Position numbers and translations under genes: made by a program. A stretch of 56,271 bases of DNA. It comes from Candidatus Thalassarchaeaceae archaeon (GTDB taxonomy: Archaea > Thermoplasmatota > Poseidoniia > Poseidoniales > Thalassarchaeaceae). The DNA lies in the NCBI GenBank assembly GCA_029940695.1, contig JAPYUP010000007.1, positions 1 through 56,271 of the forward strand, in the 5' to 3' direction. Shown here piece by piece: positions 17,000 through 25,045 of the stretch (position 1 is its first letter; every line of letters starts with the position of its first letter). A model generated the notes under the pieces. It had not been told where the DNA came from and searched no databases. It saw only the letters and a program-made list of their open reading frames with translations.

Positions 17000-17009
17000 A
17001 TTGTACAAT
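17000..17009. promoter_or_regulatory. Perfect palindrome ATTGTACAAT, possible Lrp operator
   Basis: A 10-bp perfect palindrome 26 bp upstream of the TATA-like box of the Lrp/AsnC gene. Lrp-family proteins bind short AT-rich dyads, often in their own promoters. Position and symmetry make it a candidate operator; nothing else supports it. Confidence 0.3.
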
Positions 17010-17018
17010 TTATTCCTG

Positions 17019-18734
17019 TTATTCTTCTTCTACCGAGACGATTGGCAAACCACGCATCTTCCTCAGCACCATTCGTTCAGCCTCGTTGACCATGGGCGTG
17101 ACACGTGCACCGACCCACGCGGCCAAGCAAGTGCCCCCCTCATCAACTAGGATGCGACCCCCGCGGATGCCATCTAGAGAGCCATCAAGCTCCCCCGGCA
17201 GAGGCTCTTCGCCAAGCAGGATACGATCGATCGCCTCATCACCCACCTCGGTGAAGCCGCGCTCTATTTCGGGCAGCAGATTGGTCGCGGCTCGTGACAC
17301 TATGCGCTCCAGTTCGCCATGCCTGATCCTAGCGGCAATCAGCCCGAGATGAATCACCTTCAGCGGGCGCCAGCGCCGGCCAGGCACCCTAGTGCGACCT
17401 CCCCGGCGGCCCCGCTCCGACTCCCAGATGCCAAGGACCTCGTCGGTAGACCAAAGCAGGCTCTTACCACGAATCCACATGCTAACGGGCACGGCGCCCC
17501 ATGCGGTCTCCAGCCTCTGCCTCCATTCCTCGTTGAGAGGCTGCGGGAAGACCTCGGGGTCCGGCTTGACCTCGTCGGGTGAGAGCACTTGGGTTGGTTG
17601 GACGGCAGGCTTTTCGACATCCCCGCTCTTCTCGAGCACTGCGAGGAAGAAGCCACCCCCATCGATTGCATCGTTCCAGATCCGCACACAGTGGCTCAAT
17701 TTGGAGCGAATTCCCTCGTCGAGTGGAGGCATCATCGACTCGGGAGCATCGAGCCCCTCAGCGGGATCCCCTTCGTCGTCGAGTTGGGGCCACTCGGTAA
17801 AGCCAGGCTTGGAGGGAACGCCCCCGAGCAACCGATGCCCGGAAATGATTCTTACTTCGCCTCCCTCGAGCGCACGAGCCACCACCGCTTCGTTCTCGAC
17901 GGGATCGAGCGAGCACGTGGCGTAGACGATTCTGCCGCCCCGCTTAGTCATGCGAATCGCCCTTGTTAGGAGGTCGGTCTGAAGCACGTGCAGCGATCGC
18001 CCTGACGAGGGCAGCCACTTGGCCCAGACGTCGGGATTTTTCCTAGTAGTCCCAGATCCGGTGCATGGAACATCGACGAGGACCCTGTCAAAGCCACCCT
18101 CGGGGACCATCGGCATGTGACGACCGTCGTGTTGGACCACCACTGCGGTTCTCGAGGCATGACGCTGGACGTTGGAGACGAGAGTGTTGACTCGACCGCT
18201 CATGATCTCGTTCGCTACGACAGCGCCACCGCCGCCGAGGTGCTCGCATATCTGGGTCGTCTTGGACCCTGGAGACGCGCACATGTCGAGGACCACCTCT
18301 TCTGGCTTGGGGTCTAGCGCGATCACTGGCAGCATAGAGACAGCTTCCTGCCGAGTCAGCCTACCCGTCTCGTGAAGCGCTTTGAGCAGCACCCTGACCT
18401 CGCCCTCGGCCTTGCCCCTCTCGAAGGGGAGCTCCCATGCGCTGCCTGGACCGCTGAACCACGATATCCTCTCTGCCGAAACTCCACTCAGCCAGGACTC
18501 CACCCAATCCCGGTCAATTCTGAGCGGGTTGACTCGAACGGTCTCGGGTAGCCTCTCGTAGGCTCCTTGGAACCAGGCATCGGAATCCTGCCTCCAGTGA
18601 GATACCGCCTTGAGAAGTACGCTGCCCGCGGCGGAATCCTCCCAAGCGACTTCGCGATCCATCATGCGCCAGCGATTCTTGCCTGCGCCATCAAGTGCTC
18701 GCTGGACGGCGTTGGTAATTATTGTGGACTCCAT
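17019..18734 (-). CDS. NOL1/NOP2/Sun family RNA (cytosine-5-)-methyltransferase
   Basis: 571 residues. The Rossmann SAM site is D-M-C-A-S-P-G-S-K-T-T-Q (about residue 150), the first conserved cysteine motif is D-V-P-C-T-G-S-G-T, and the catalytic cysteine motif is Y-A-T-C-S-L-D-P-V-E-N-E. The long N-terminal part with R-V-N-P-L-R matches NSUN2/Trm4-like enzymes, and about 190 C-terminal residues form an extra domain of the PUA-like kind seen in tRNA m5C methyltransferases. It most likely methylates cytosine in tRNA. It starts at ATG 18734, divergent from the small unknown gene at 18821, with TTTAACC about 35 nt upstream in the shared gap. Confidence 0.9.
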   Translation of the reverse strand: MESTIITNAVQRALDGAGKNRWRMMDREVAWEDSAAGSVLLKAVSHWRQDSDAWFQGAYERLPETVRVNPLRIDRDWVESWLSGVSAERISWFSGPGSAWELPFERGKAEGEVRVLLKALHETGRLTRQEAVSMLPVIALDPKPEEVVLDMCASPGSKTTQICEHLGGGGAVVANEIMSGRVNTLVSNVQRHASRTAVVVQHDGRHMPMVPEGGFDRVLVDVPCTGSGTTRKNPDVWAKWLPSSGRSLHVLQTDLLTRAIRMTKRGGRIVYATCSLDPVENEAVVARALEGGEVRIISGHRLLGGVPSKPGFTEWPQLDDEGDPAEGLDAPESMMPPLDEGIRSKLSHCVRIWNDAIDGGGFFLAVLEKSGDVEKPAVQPTQVLSPDEVKPDPEVFPQPLNEEWRQRLETAWGAVPVSMWIRGKSLLWSTDEVLGIWESERGRRGGRTRVPGRRWRPLKVIHLGLIAARIRHGELERIVSRAATNLLPEIERGFTEVGDEAIDRILLGEEPLPGELDGSLDGIRGGRILVDEGGTCLAAWVGARVTPMVNEAERMVLRKMRGLPIVSVEEE

Positions 18735-18820
18735 TTTTCACCACTCCGACCGATGCTTCACTAACAACGGTTAAACCCCACAGGAATCGCTGGCGAATCG
18801 CGGCGTTTGCCGCAGATGGG

Positions 18821-19183
18821 ATGTACATGGGTGGTTTGAGACGCAGAATTTCCAAGAGACTGGCTGAGCCTACGAAGACTGACGAAATCGGAACCAAGTT
18901 GAAACTGGGCAATCTGGTGAAGCGCGCGAAGCAGAAAGGGTCAGAGCACGGGCCGTTGGTTCCCATCGAGGCGCTAGTCACCGTATCACAGGACGAATGG
19001 ACGTGGCAGGTCGTCACTCACGATGTCCTAGACCGCCTCAGCCACAGGCTGGTGTTTCAGACATCGGGGGGCTTCCGTCGTGAGATACTGATGACAGAAG
19101 GGCTGGAGACCGCCGTGGGCGCGGCATCGATGATAGTGGAGCTTGACGGTGGTTGCGTCCTAATCGAGACCCTAGAGCCGTAG
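18821..19183 (+). CDS. Conserved-looking protein of unknown function (~120 aa)
   Basis: I do not recognise the family. The product begins MYMGGLRRRISKRLAEP and is basic at the start, then has an even mix of strands and helices ending in V-E-L-D-G-G-C-V-L-I-E-T-L. No membrane segment or metal motif is visible. The frame is open to 18722, but that would overlap the methyltransferase start; ATG 18821 or 18827 is preferred. A TTAAACC box lies about 50 nt upstream. Codon use matches its neighbours, so it is probably real. Confidence 0.6.
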   Translation: MYMGGLRRRISKRLAEPTKTDEIGTKLKLGNLVKRAKQKGSEHGPLVPIEALVTVSQDEWTWQVVTHDVLDRLSHRLVFQTSGGFRREILMTEGLETAVGAASMIVELDGGCVLIETLEP

Positions 19184-19214
19184 CACGAACCGATCTCTTG
19201 AGGCTCTCGCGGAG

Positions 19215-19222
19215 TTGAAATA
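19215..19222 (+). promoter_or_regulatory. TTGAAATA promoter box of Sec61-beta
   Basis: TTGAAATAGGG begins 31 nt before the Sec61-beta ATG, the expected distance for a leaderless transcript. The same sequence precedes rps8e and ndk. Confidence 0.55.
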
Positions 19223-19245
19223 GGGACTCTAGTTGCGGTGTCTCG

Positions 19246-19437
19246 ATGGCTAAGGAGAAGAAGGGTAGCGGCATACAGCAGGCGGCTGGCCTGATTCGCT
19301 ACTTCGATGAGGAGTCCGAGGACGCCATTCAGATCTCCAAGGGATCAATCTACTTCGCCTGCATCTCCTTCAGCGTAGTGGTCTACCTCGCTCAGTACGG
19401 CGTGTGGTCGTGGATGTGGCAGACTCTAGGGATCTAG
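19246..19437 (+). CDS. secG: Preprotein translocase subunit Sec61-beta (SecG)
   Basis: A 63-residue tail-anchored protein. The basic start M-A-K-E-K-K-G-S-G is followed by the family motif A-A-G-L-I-R-Y-F-D-E-E, then one membrane helix at residues ~34-52. This is the archaeal Sec61-beta subunit that associates with SecY and SecE in the protein-conducting channel. Its TAG stop shares a CTAG palindrome with the stop of the convergent gene. Confidence 0.9.
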   Translation: MAKEKKGSGIQQAAGLIRYFDEESEDAIQISKGSIYFACISFSVVVYLAQYGVWSWMWQTLGI

Positions 19438-20195
19438 TCTCTCATCAGCATCTGGTCGGCGCTTCGGACCTCAGTGCTCGGATCGGCTTGTATGATTGCG
19501 TTCGACGCCCTGCTCAGAGCCCTCTCGACAGCGGGCGCATTCTTGTCTGATAGTGCCGACCGAGCCTCGTCCAGCGCCTGCTCGGCTGCGTCCAGCAGCT
19601 CTGTAGTGTCCACACTCACTCCCCTCAGACTGCGAACCGCGTCTTGGAGTTGAGTAATCTCCTCGTACATGCCCTCCTTGGCTAGGGAGACTAGGTCCTC
19701 CCAACTGGATGTGTGCGAGGACATGGTGCCCGCGGTTGCCTTCTCGAATGCTTTGACCCGTGACGCCTCCCACGGATTCCTGCCTAGCGTGGCCATGATG
19801 TCGTGCACGCACCTCGCACGCACAGGCAGAGCCCCCTCAATCACGATCTCGTTGAGGAAGCACCTAGCCAAGAGACCGAATCCCCAGTAGTGGCGACTTG
19901 AAATTATCATGGTCAGGTCGTTAGAGTGACAGAGCAGCTCCCAGCGCTGCTCGTCGTACCCCGGCTCTCGGGTGAACTTCGGGGACTCGTGAGTGCCCAT
20001 GGACCTGAGCGCCGCCTGAGCGACGTCGCCTAGGTAGACCTTCCCAGCCGCGTCCTTGGCCCCATCGACCTGAAGGAAGCCATCGCTGTCTATCGACATC
20101 CTGGGCTTTCCGTCCATGACTTGGGCGTAGAGGACGGAGCGTTGCGTATCGAGACCCACAGGACCGGCCTGCACTTCAACCTCAAGCTCGTTCAC
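19434..20195 (-). CDS. Unknown soluble protein with helical C-terminus
   Basis: 253 residues, GTG start at 20195. No known family is recognised. The N-terminal ~130 residues are mixed alpha/beta and contain W-E-L-L-C-H-S-N-D-L-T-M-I-I-S-S-R-H-Y-W-G-F-G-L-L-A. The rest is helical, with a likely coiled coil (E-E-I-T-Q-L-Q-D-A-V-R-S-L, then A-A-E-Q-A-L-D-E-A-R). No signal peptide or membrane helix is seen. The stop overlaps the Sec61-beta stop by the CTAG palindrome. Good codon use and tight packing argue that it is real. Confidence 0.7.
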   Translation of the reverse strand: MNELEVEVQAGPVGLDTQRSVLYAQVMDGKPRMSIDSDGFLQVDGAKDAAGKVYLGDVAQAALRSMGTHESPKFTREPGYDEQRWELLCHSNDLTMIISSRHYWGFGLLARCFLNEIVIEGALPVRARCVHDIMATLGRNPWEASRVKAFEKATAGTMSSHTSSWEDLVSLAKEGMYEEITQLQDAVRSLRGVSVDTTELLDAAEQALDEARSALSDKNAPAVERALSRASNAIIQADPSTEVRSADQMLMRD

Positions 20196-20274
20196 AGTCG
20201 ACTGTCCCAGCCAGCGTGGTTGAACGTTGCGCGTCGGTGGGAATCCCTAAGTCCCGCCTTCCGAACACCGAGCC

Positions 20275-20469
20275 ATGCCTCGGAGGAAGTACGGGCGCCT
20301 CCAGAAGGTCGTCGAGAGACCACCTCCAGACAACTGCAGCAGGTGCAGGGCGGGCAAGCATTGCCCTATCCCTGAGCACCCGGGATACGAGGAGGACGCC
20401 AATCGGACTTGGAAGGGCCCGGAGGCCGTCGACAAACGAATCAACAAGAAGAACCCGTCCCGAAGTTGA
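20275..20469 (+). CDS. Small basic protein with Cys cluster
   Basis: A 64-residue protein rich in Arg, Lys and Pro, with C-S-R-C-R-A-G-K-H-C near the middle, a C-x2-C-x5-C cluster that could hold a metal but lacks an obvious fourth ligand. Family not recognised. It fits exactly between the divergent unknown gene (start 20195) and the convergent recombinase, its TGA abutting the recombinase TAA with no gap. It might be a small nucleic-acid-binding protein. Confidence 0.5.
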   Translation: MPRRKYGRLQKVVERPPPDNCSRCRAGKHCPIPEHPGYEEDANRTWKGPEAVDKRINKKNPSRS

Positions 20470-21546
20470 TTACTCGAGGATGCGGGGCGCAATCTCTGTT
20501 TCCCCGACCTGAGGCTCTGGGCGATTATCTGCGGGCTCTTCTGACAGAGTCGGGCTGCGTTGTGCCCTGTGATATATCTCCCTCAGGGTCTGATCACTAA
20601 TCTCAAGGTAGATTCGAGTGGTCGCGATGCTGGCATGACCAAGCAGGCGTTGGATGGTCACTAGATCAGCTCCCCGCTCCAACAGTCCAGTTGCGAAGGT
20701 GTGTCTGAGGGTGTGCGGGCTCAGTCGATTGCGCGGTATGTCCGCGGAGTCGGCGAGCCGATCCATCATTTTCTGAATCGAGCGGGGGTTGATGCGCCTA
20801 CCTCTGCTTGATAGGAACAAGGCCCTCAGGGCGGCATCGTCGCTCATCGACAGCCTAACGTCCCTGATTGGCTCCCAAGCCTCTATCACTTCAACCGTAG
20901 ACTCGGTGAACAGCACGGTGCGGTCCTTCTCGCCCTTGCCGCCGATTACGAGGGCCGACATGTCCTCGATGTCTATGTCATCGACGTCTAACCCGCACAG
21001 CTCGGAGACCCTTAATCCGGTGTCCAAGAGCAATGTGGAGATAGGGAAGGCCAAAGGGTCCTCTGACTCGCGAGAGGCCTGCCTGAGCCGCTGGAGCTCC
21101 CTCCTGCCAAGCGTCTTCGGCAGCGAACGGCTCCTCGACGGACGCTGAATCCAGTCTGGGATCGTATGGCCCAACCACTTGAGGAGGTGGGAAACGGCAG
21201 CGATCTTGGCATTAATCGTGGTGGGCTTCAGCTCGCCCAGCCCGTTCAACCAGGCATCCATTCTCCCGTTATTCGGATCCGCCCTTATGTGGAACGAACT
21301 GACTGAGATTTCTTGTACCTCGGGCCAGTCCGGCGACGGCTCCCCCGGCAGACGCGTGGTCGAGAAGTCGCGCACGGCGACACCGTAAGCCCTGATTGTG
21401 TGTCTGCTCTTCTTCTCGGCACGGAGTTGCTGCATCCAGCAGTCGTGCCAAGGGAGTTCCGCCAGCCGGTGCAACCTTGATGGCATCGAGTCATGGAACC
21501 CTATCTCATCAGCGCTGAACCTACGGCCGAACCTCCCCGCATCCAT
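20470..21546 (-). CDS. Tyrosine recombinase (XerC/D/XerA type)
   Basis: About 358 residues. An N-terminal SAM-like core-binding domain (W-M-Q-Q-L-R-A-E-K-K-S-R-H-T-I-R-A-Y) precedes the catalytic domain. The active-site residues are visible: R in L-D-T-G-L-R-V-S-E-L, K in the G-K-G-E-K-D-R beta-hairpin, H-T-L-R-H-T-F-A-T, H in L-L-G-H-A-S-I-A-T-T, and Tyr in R-I-Y. Archaeal XerA resolves chromosome dimers at dif, and that housekeeping role is likelier than mobile-element integration because no integron, att repeats or phage genes are near. The N-terminus is uncertain: ATG 21546 or 21486. Confidence 0.88.
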   Translation of the reverse strand: MDAGRFGRRFSADEIGFHDSMPSRLHRLAELPWHDCWMQQLRAEKKSRHTIRAYGVAVRDFSTTRLPGEPSPDWPEVQEISVSSFHIRADPNNGRMDAWLNGLGELKPTTINAKIAAVSHLLKWLGHTIPDWIQRPSRSRSLPKTLGRRELQRLRQASRESEDPLAFPISTLLLDTGLRVSELCGLDVDDIDIEDMSALVIGGKGEKDRTVLFTESTVEVIEAWEPIRDVRLSMSDDAALRALFLSSRGRRINPRSIQKMMDRLADSADIPRNRLSPHTLRHTFATGLLERGADLVTIQRLLGHASIATTRIYLEISDQTLREIYHRAQRSPTLSEEPADNRPEPQVGETEIAPRILE

Positions 21547-21744
21547 TCGATCTCCCGGTCCGTCTGTTCCATCCCGCTGCAAAGCAACTCGCCTCCCGCC
21601 GCGAACGGCGTGTGCATCCCTGTCCTAATGGACGGGGGCAAGGAGGTGCCCCGGGACTTGAATGCTTCTCCAACCAAGACGCATGGGGGCGACGTTCGCA
21701 AGCGTTCCGTTCGACGCCAAATCAACTCAATAAGCGCTGGAGAA

Positions 21745-22680
21745 CTAGCCTGACTCGGTGTCGAGGCCATCGGAATGGCTCAGTGCATACTCTTCTTGAA
21801 CAGCCTCGAATCGGGCATTGAGGTGTTTGGCCACCTTGCCAGCCACGTTGACGCTGGTGGCGCCCTCGATACCCTCTAGCCCGGGACTCGAGTTGACCTC
21901 GAGAACCAGAGGCCCCCGCACGGACTCGAGCATGTCCACTCCTGCGAGGTCGAGTCCTAGTGTTTCAGCCGCTTGAACGGCAATCTCCCTTTGCCTCTGA
22001 GTGAGCTTGACTTCGTTGACCGAGCCGCCAAGGTGGAAGTTCGAGCGGAACTCGTTGCCGTGCGCCTTTCGACGCATCGAGGCGACGACCTCCCCACCAA
22101 CGACGAAGGCACGAATGTCCTGTCCGTGGGACTCCTCGATGTACTCCTGGACCAGCGGCCTCATCCCGCGCTCCAGCATTTGGTACACCAGTTGCCTAGC
22201 TTGCTGTTCGGAACGCACTAGGAACACCCCCGAGCCATGCGTCCCCTCCGTGGACTTGACTACGCAAGGGGTGCCGCCGACGCGACTCACCGCGCGCCCG
22301 GTGTCCTCCCAAGCGCCGACGTGGGCTGTGATGGGTACGGGAACGCGCCTCTCGGCCATCATCTGGCAAGCCATCAGCTTGTCCCGACTCCTGACGATGC
22401 CATAGCTGGAATTGAGGACAATGGCTCCGGTCTGCTCGAACTGACGTACTATGGCAACTCCTCTGCGGGTGATCGAGTAGCCGATTCTAGGTAGGATGGC
22501 CTCGCACTCGACCGGCCAACCCCCGTGAAAAATCCTGCCTCCCTTCTCGCCGACCACTATGGTGAGGGTCAGGGGATCTATGATCCGAACCGCCCACCCG
22601 ATCTTCTCGGCCTCGGTAGCGAGCCTCCTCGTGCTGTAGAGCTCGGGTCCCCGGGAGAGCACCACCAGTCGAGGTTCCAT
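21745..22680 (-). CDS. RimK-family ATP-grasp ligase
   Basis: About 311 residues from the ATG at 22680, which gives the usual RimK start (L-V-V-L-S-R). ATP-grasp landmarks: P-C-V-V-K-S-T-E-G-T-H-G-S-G-V (nucleotide-binding lysine and loop), V-Q-E-Y-I-E-E-S-H-G-Q-D-I-R-A-F-V-V-G, and the metal-binding L-V-L-E-V-N-S-S-P-G-L-E-G-I-E. Relatives add glutamate to ribosomal protein S6, to cofactor F420 or tetrahydromethanopterin, or to amino-group carrier proteins; the substrate here cannot be chosen. The promoter box TTGAAGGG lies 30 nt before this start, while two in-frame ATGs further upstream fall too close to it. Confidence 0.85.
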   Translation of the reverse strand: MEPRLVVLSRGPELYSTRRLATEAEKIGWAVRIIDPLTLTIVVGEKGGRIFHGGWPVECEAILPRIGYSITRRGVAIVRQFEQTGAIVLNSSYGIVRSRDKLMACQMMAERRVPVPITAHVGAWEDTGRAVSRVGGTPCVVKSTEGTHGSGVFLVRSEQQARQLVYQMLERGMRPLVQEYIEESHGQDIRAFVVGGEVVASMRRKAHGNEFRSNFHLGGSVNEVKLTQRQREIAVQAAETLGLDLAGVDMLESVRGPLVLEVNSSPGLEGIEGATSVNVAGKVAKHLNARFEAVQEEYALSHSDGLDTESG

Positions 22681-22702
22681 GAATTGCGCCGCCATGGGCC
22701 CA

Positions 22703-22710
22703 CCCTTCAA
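22703..22710 (-). promoter_or_regulatory. TTGAAGGG promoter box of the RimK-type gene
   Basis: On the minus strand TTGAAGGG starts 30 nt before ATG 22680. It supports both a leaderless transcript and the choice of that start over upstream in-frame ATGs. Confidence 0.5.
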
Positions 22711-22812
22711 CTCTTTGCCCCGAAAAAGCAGTCCTCGTTCACGAGTGCTGGCCTGCGTGCCCGTTACGCCGAAGGAGTTGAAAGCTGTGGCACGGGATTC
22801 CGCTCCGCTAGC

Positions 22813-24975
22813 ATGGCCGGAGACGATTCACTCGACCGCGACACCCTGTCGTCGATGACCGTCGTGGAGCTTCGGGAAATCTGCAAGGAGAAATCACTGT
22901 TAGTCTCGGGCAGAAAATCGGAGTTGGTCGACAGGATTCTGGGTGATTTTGTCACCGAGCCAGAGATTGGTTCACCCGAAGCGGCTGACGCCCTGATTAT
23001 GGACGAGGGCCCCGAGAAGGCGAGCGACCCAGATTCCCCCGAGGGAGCTTCCGAGCGGACAGAGCACGCTGAGGCCGTGGAACGACTGATTTCTAGGTTG
23101 GGTGGAGGGGATTCACCCGAGGAGACCGCGGACGAGGGCCCATGGTGGGAAGGCGAGGTAGTAGAGGCCGAGTTGGTCGAGACTGAGGAAGAGGCTACGA
23201 CCAAGACTACCGAGACAGCCACCCCCGCCGATACCTCCGAGGAGGATGCGGCCTCTTTGGTCATCACTATCCCAACCATCTCGTCCCTAGGCGAGCGGTG
23301 GCAGACACTCATGGCCGTCAGTATCATGCTGCTACTAGTCGGGGCACTGGTGACCCAGGTATTGCAGCAAAACGCCGGCTTCGCTGCCAGGCCCCTGCAC
23401 TACGGTGACCAGATGGACTTCTACGTCAGAGAGTCGACCATTGGCATCGAGGGGGACGAGATGCTGACCGTCATCCGGGACCCCGTAGGAGGCATCCTCG
23501 ACGAAGCCTGCGGGCAGTTGACGGCAGTCATGACCGGAACCGGTCAAGTTGCGATCCCCCACGGCAGTGAAGACGGTGCGTCACCGACCTCCGACAGTTT
23601 GGGGAGAGACGGCTTCCTAGCAGTGGAGAAGCGACTCTCTATGGACTTAGACATCGACTTCGAGGGCAGGACGTGGAGGGATTCGGGGGATTGCGGCAAC
23701 ATCGGTTGGACTCTATCCGACAACAAGTTGATTCTGGACTCGACTAGTTGGGTCGAGTTGGAAGACCGCGATTCGAAGCGCTCAGACTCCACGATGGCGT
23801 TCACGGACGTCGACTCCCACACCACCAACCTGCGAGCAGTGACCTACGGGTTCGATGGCTTCGGCGGTCTCGGCACGATTCTGCCCACGCTAGCCTTCCC
23901 GATGACACCCATAGAACTGCGCGCGTTCTTCGATGACGAGGTGCTGGAGGCCGGCGCCTCCTCCTCGGACATATCCAACTGGAACTCGGAGTGGACGTGG
24001 GAGGTCAAGCCGGAGATCTCCCACGAAACTCACGGCTTGGTGTACCCTATCGAGATGCAGCACGAGGACATCGGCCAGTGCTACGGACACGCGTACCTCA
24101 GCATCCTAGTCAAGCGTGACAGTCCGTGGCCAGTCGAGCAGGTGACCGACATCGTCCTCGACAAGGACCTGAGAACCAACGACTGTAACTTCCTCGTCAG
24201 CTCGTTGTCTGAAGAACTCCTCCCTGAGGGCAGGCTGACTGTCTCGATGACGATATCGAAGAACATGGGTTCGCTCGGAAGCGCGGAGATCGATTGGAGT
24301 AGGGACTACCTCAAGCCGATGGCGGGGGAGGATCAGCCAAGCTCCTCCACGGAGAAAAACTGGGTTGATGCTATGTGGGATGAGTCAGAGATTAGGCCCT
24401 TCGACCTCGAGGAGGCCATCGCGTGCCTGAAGGCCAACTACTCGACTAGTGACGCGGCGATGGCTATACTCGGTGGCGGCTATTTCTGGCAAGCCCAGTG
24501 GTCCCAGCCCACCGGAACCCCCGAGTGGAACCTGTCTTGGGTGGACGAAGATGACCGATCGGGTTGGCTCGTGCTGCGCTCGGCGGACTCTAGCGGATGC
24601 GACGTAGTAGGGCAGGGCTCGAACGACGACGGGGACGTCACTTGGAACCGTAATGCCATCCCGAGCACGCAGACGCTGGCTCTGCTGGAGGGCAGGATCC
24701 TCGACCCGGCCCGATACCCGGATCTGCAGGACGAGATCTCCACCGGCACGGGTGGCACCTGGCACCCCGACTCAGTGGTCGGGTACCGACTCTCGGTATC
24801 GGAGGAAATCCAGCTGTTCAGCTTGCTACCCGGTGACCTCGGTGACGGGAAGGTGACCATGACCGCCGGTAGAGACTGGAGCGATGGCGGAAGGGAGCAC
24901 TCGGCCGACCTCGCCATGGACGCGGAGACCGGCGAGATGGTGACTTGGTACCACGTCGACCGCCCTGCAGAATGA
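22813..24975 (+). CDS. Membrane-anchored SAP-domain protein with large external domain
   Basis: 720 residues from the ATG at 22813. Residues ~12-46 match the SAP DNA-binding fold: L-S-S-M-T-V-V-E-L-R-E-I-C-K-E-K, then V-S-G-R-K-S-E-L-V-D-R-I. A long acidic, Ser/Thr-rich linker follows to ~160. One strongly hydrophobic helix at ~166-185 (A-V-S-I-M-L-L-L-V-G-A-L-V) is followed by ~530 residues predicted to be outside the cell, beta-rich with few cysteines and no recognised domain. The topology, SAP inside and a large domain outside, suggests tethering of DNA or chromatin to the membrane; this is inference. parA begins 70 bp downstream on the same strand. An upstream extension of the frame overlaps the RimK gene and its promoter and was excluded. 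TTGAAAGC lies 35 nt before the ATG. Confidence 0.8.
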   Translation: MAGDDSLDRDTLSSMTVVELREICKEKSLLVSGRKSELVDRILGDFVTEPEIGSPEAADALIMDEGPEKASDPDSPEGASERTEHAEAVERLISRLGGGDSPEETADEGPWWEGEVVEAELVETEEEATTKTTETATPADTSEEDAASLVITIPTISSLGERWQTLMAVSIMLLLVGALVTQVLQQNAGFAARPLHYGDQMDFYVRESTIGIEGDEMLTVIRDPVGGILDEACGQLTAVMTGTGQVAIPHGSEDGASPTSDSLGRDGFLAVEKRLSMDLDIDFEGRTWRDSGDCGNIGWTLSDNKLILDSTSWVELEDRDSKRSDSTMAFTDVDSHTTNLRAVTYGFDGFGGLGTILPTLAFPMTPIELRAFFDDEVLEAGASSSDISNWNSEWTWEVKPEISHETHGLVYPIEMQHEDIGQCYGHAYLSILVKRDSPWPVEQVTDIVLDKDLRTNDCNFLVSSLSEELLPEGRLTVSMTISKNMGSLGSAEIDWSRDYLKPMAGEDQPSSSTEKNWVDAMWDESEIRPFDLEEAIACLKANYSTSDAAMAILGGGYFWQAQWSQPTGTPEWNLSWVDEDDRSGWLVLRSADSSGCDVVGQGSNDDGDVTWNRNAIPSTQTLALLEGRILDPARYPDLQDEISTGTGGTWHPDSVVGYRLSVSEEIQLFSLLPGDLGDGKVTMTAGRDWSDGGREHSADLAMDAETGEMVTWYHVDRPAE

Positions 24976-25045
24976 GTCGAAACCCGGCCCGGCCCATTCG
25001 GACAGAGCGTCATGTTCAACACCACTCCGAGCGCCGTGCGGCCTG

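Noticed and set aside
20470-21546. Recombinase as evidence for an integrated element
   Set aside because: No att-like direct repeats, tRNA junction, phage or plasmid genes are seen nearby; a chromosomal XerA role is simpler.
21501-21770. 89-codon minus-strand frame between the recombinase and RimK-type genes
   Set aside because: It overlaps the N-terminus of the recombinase in another frame and the end of the RimK-type gene, and its product looks random.
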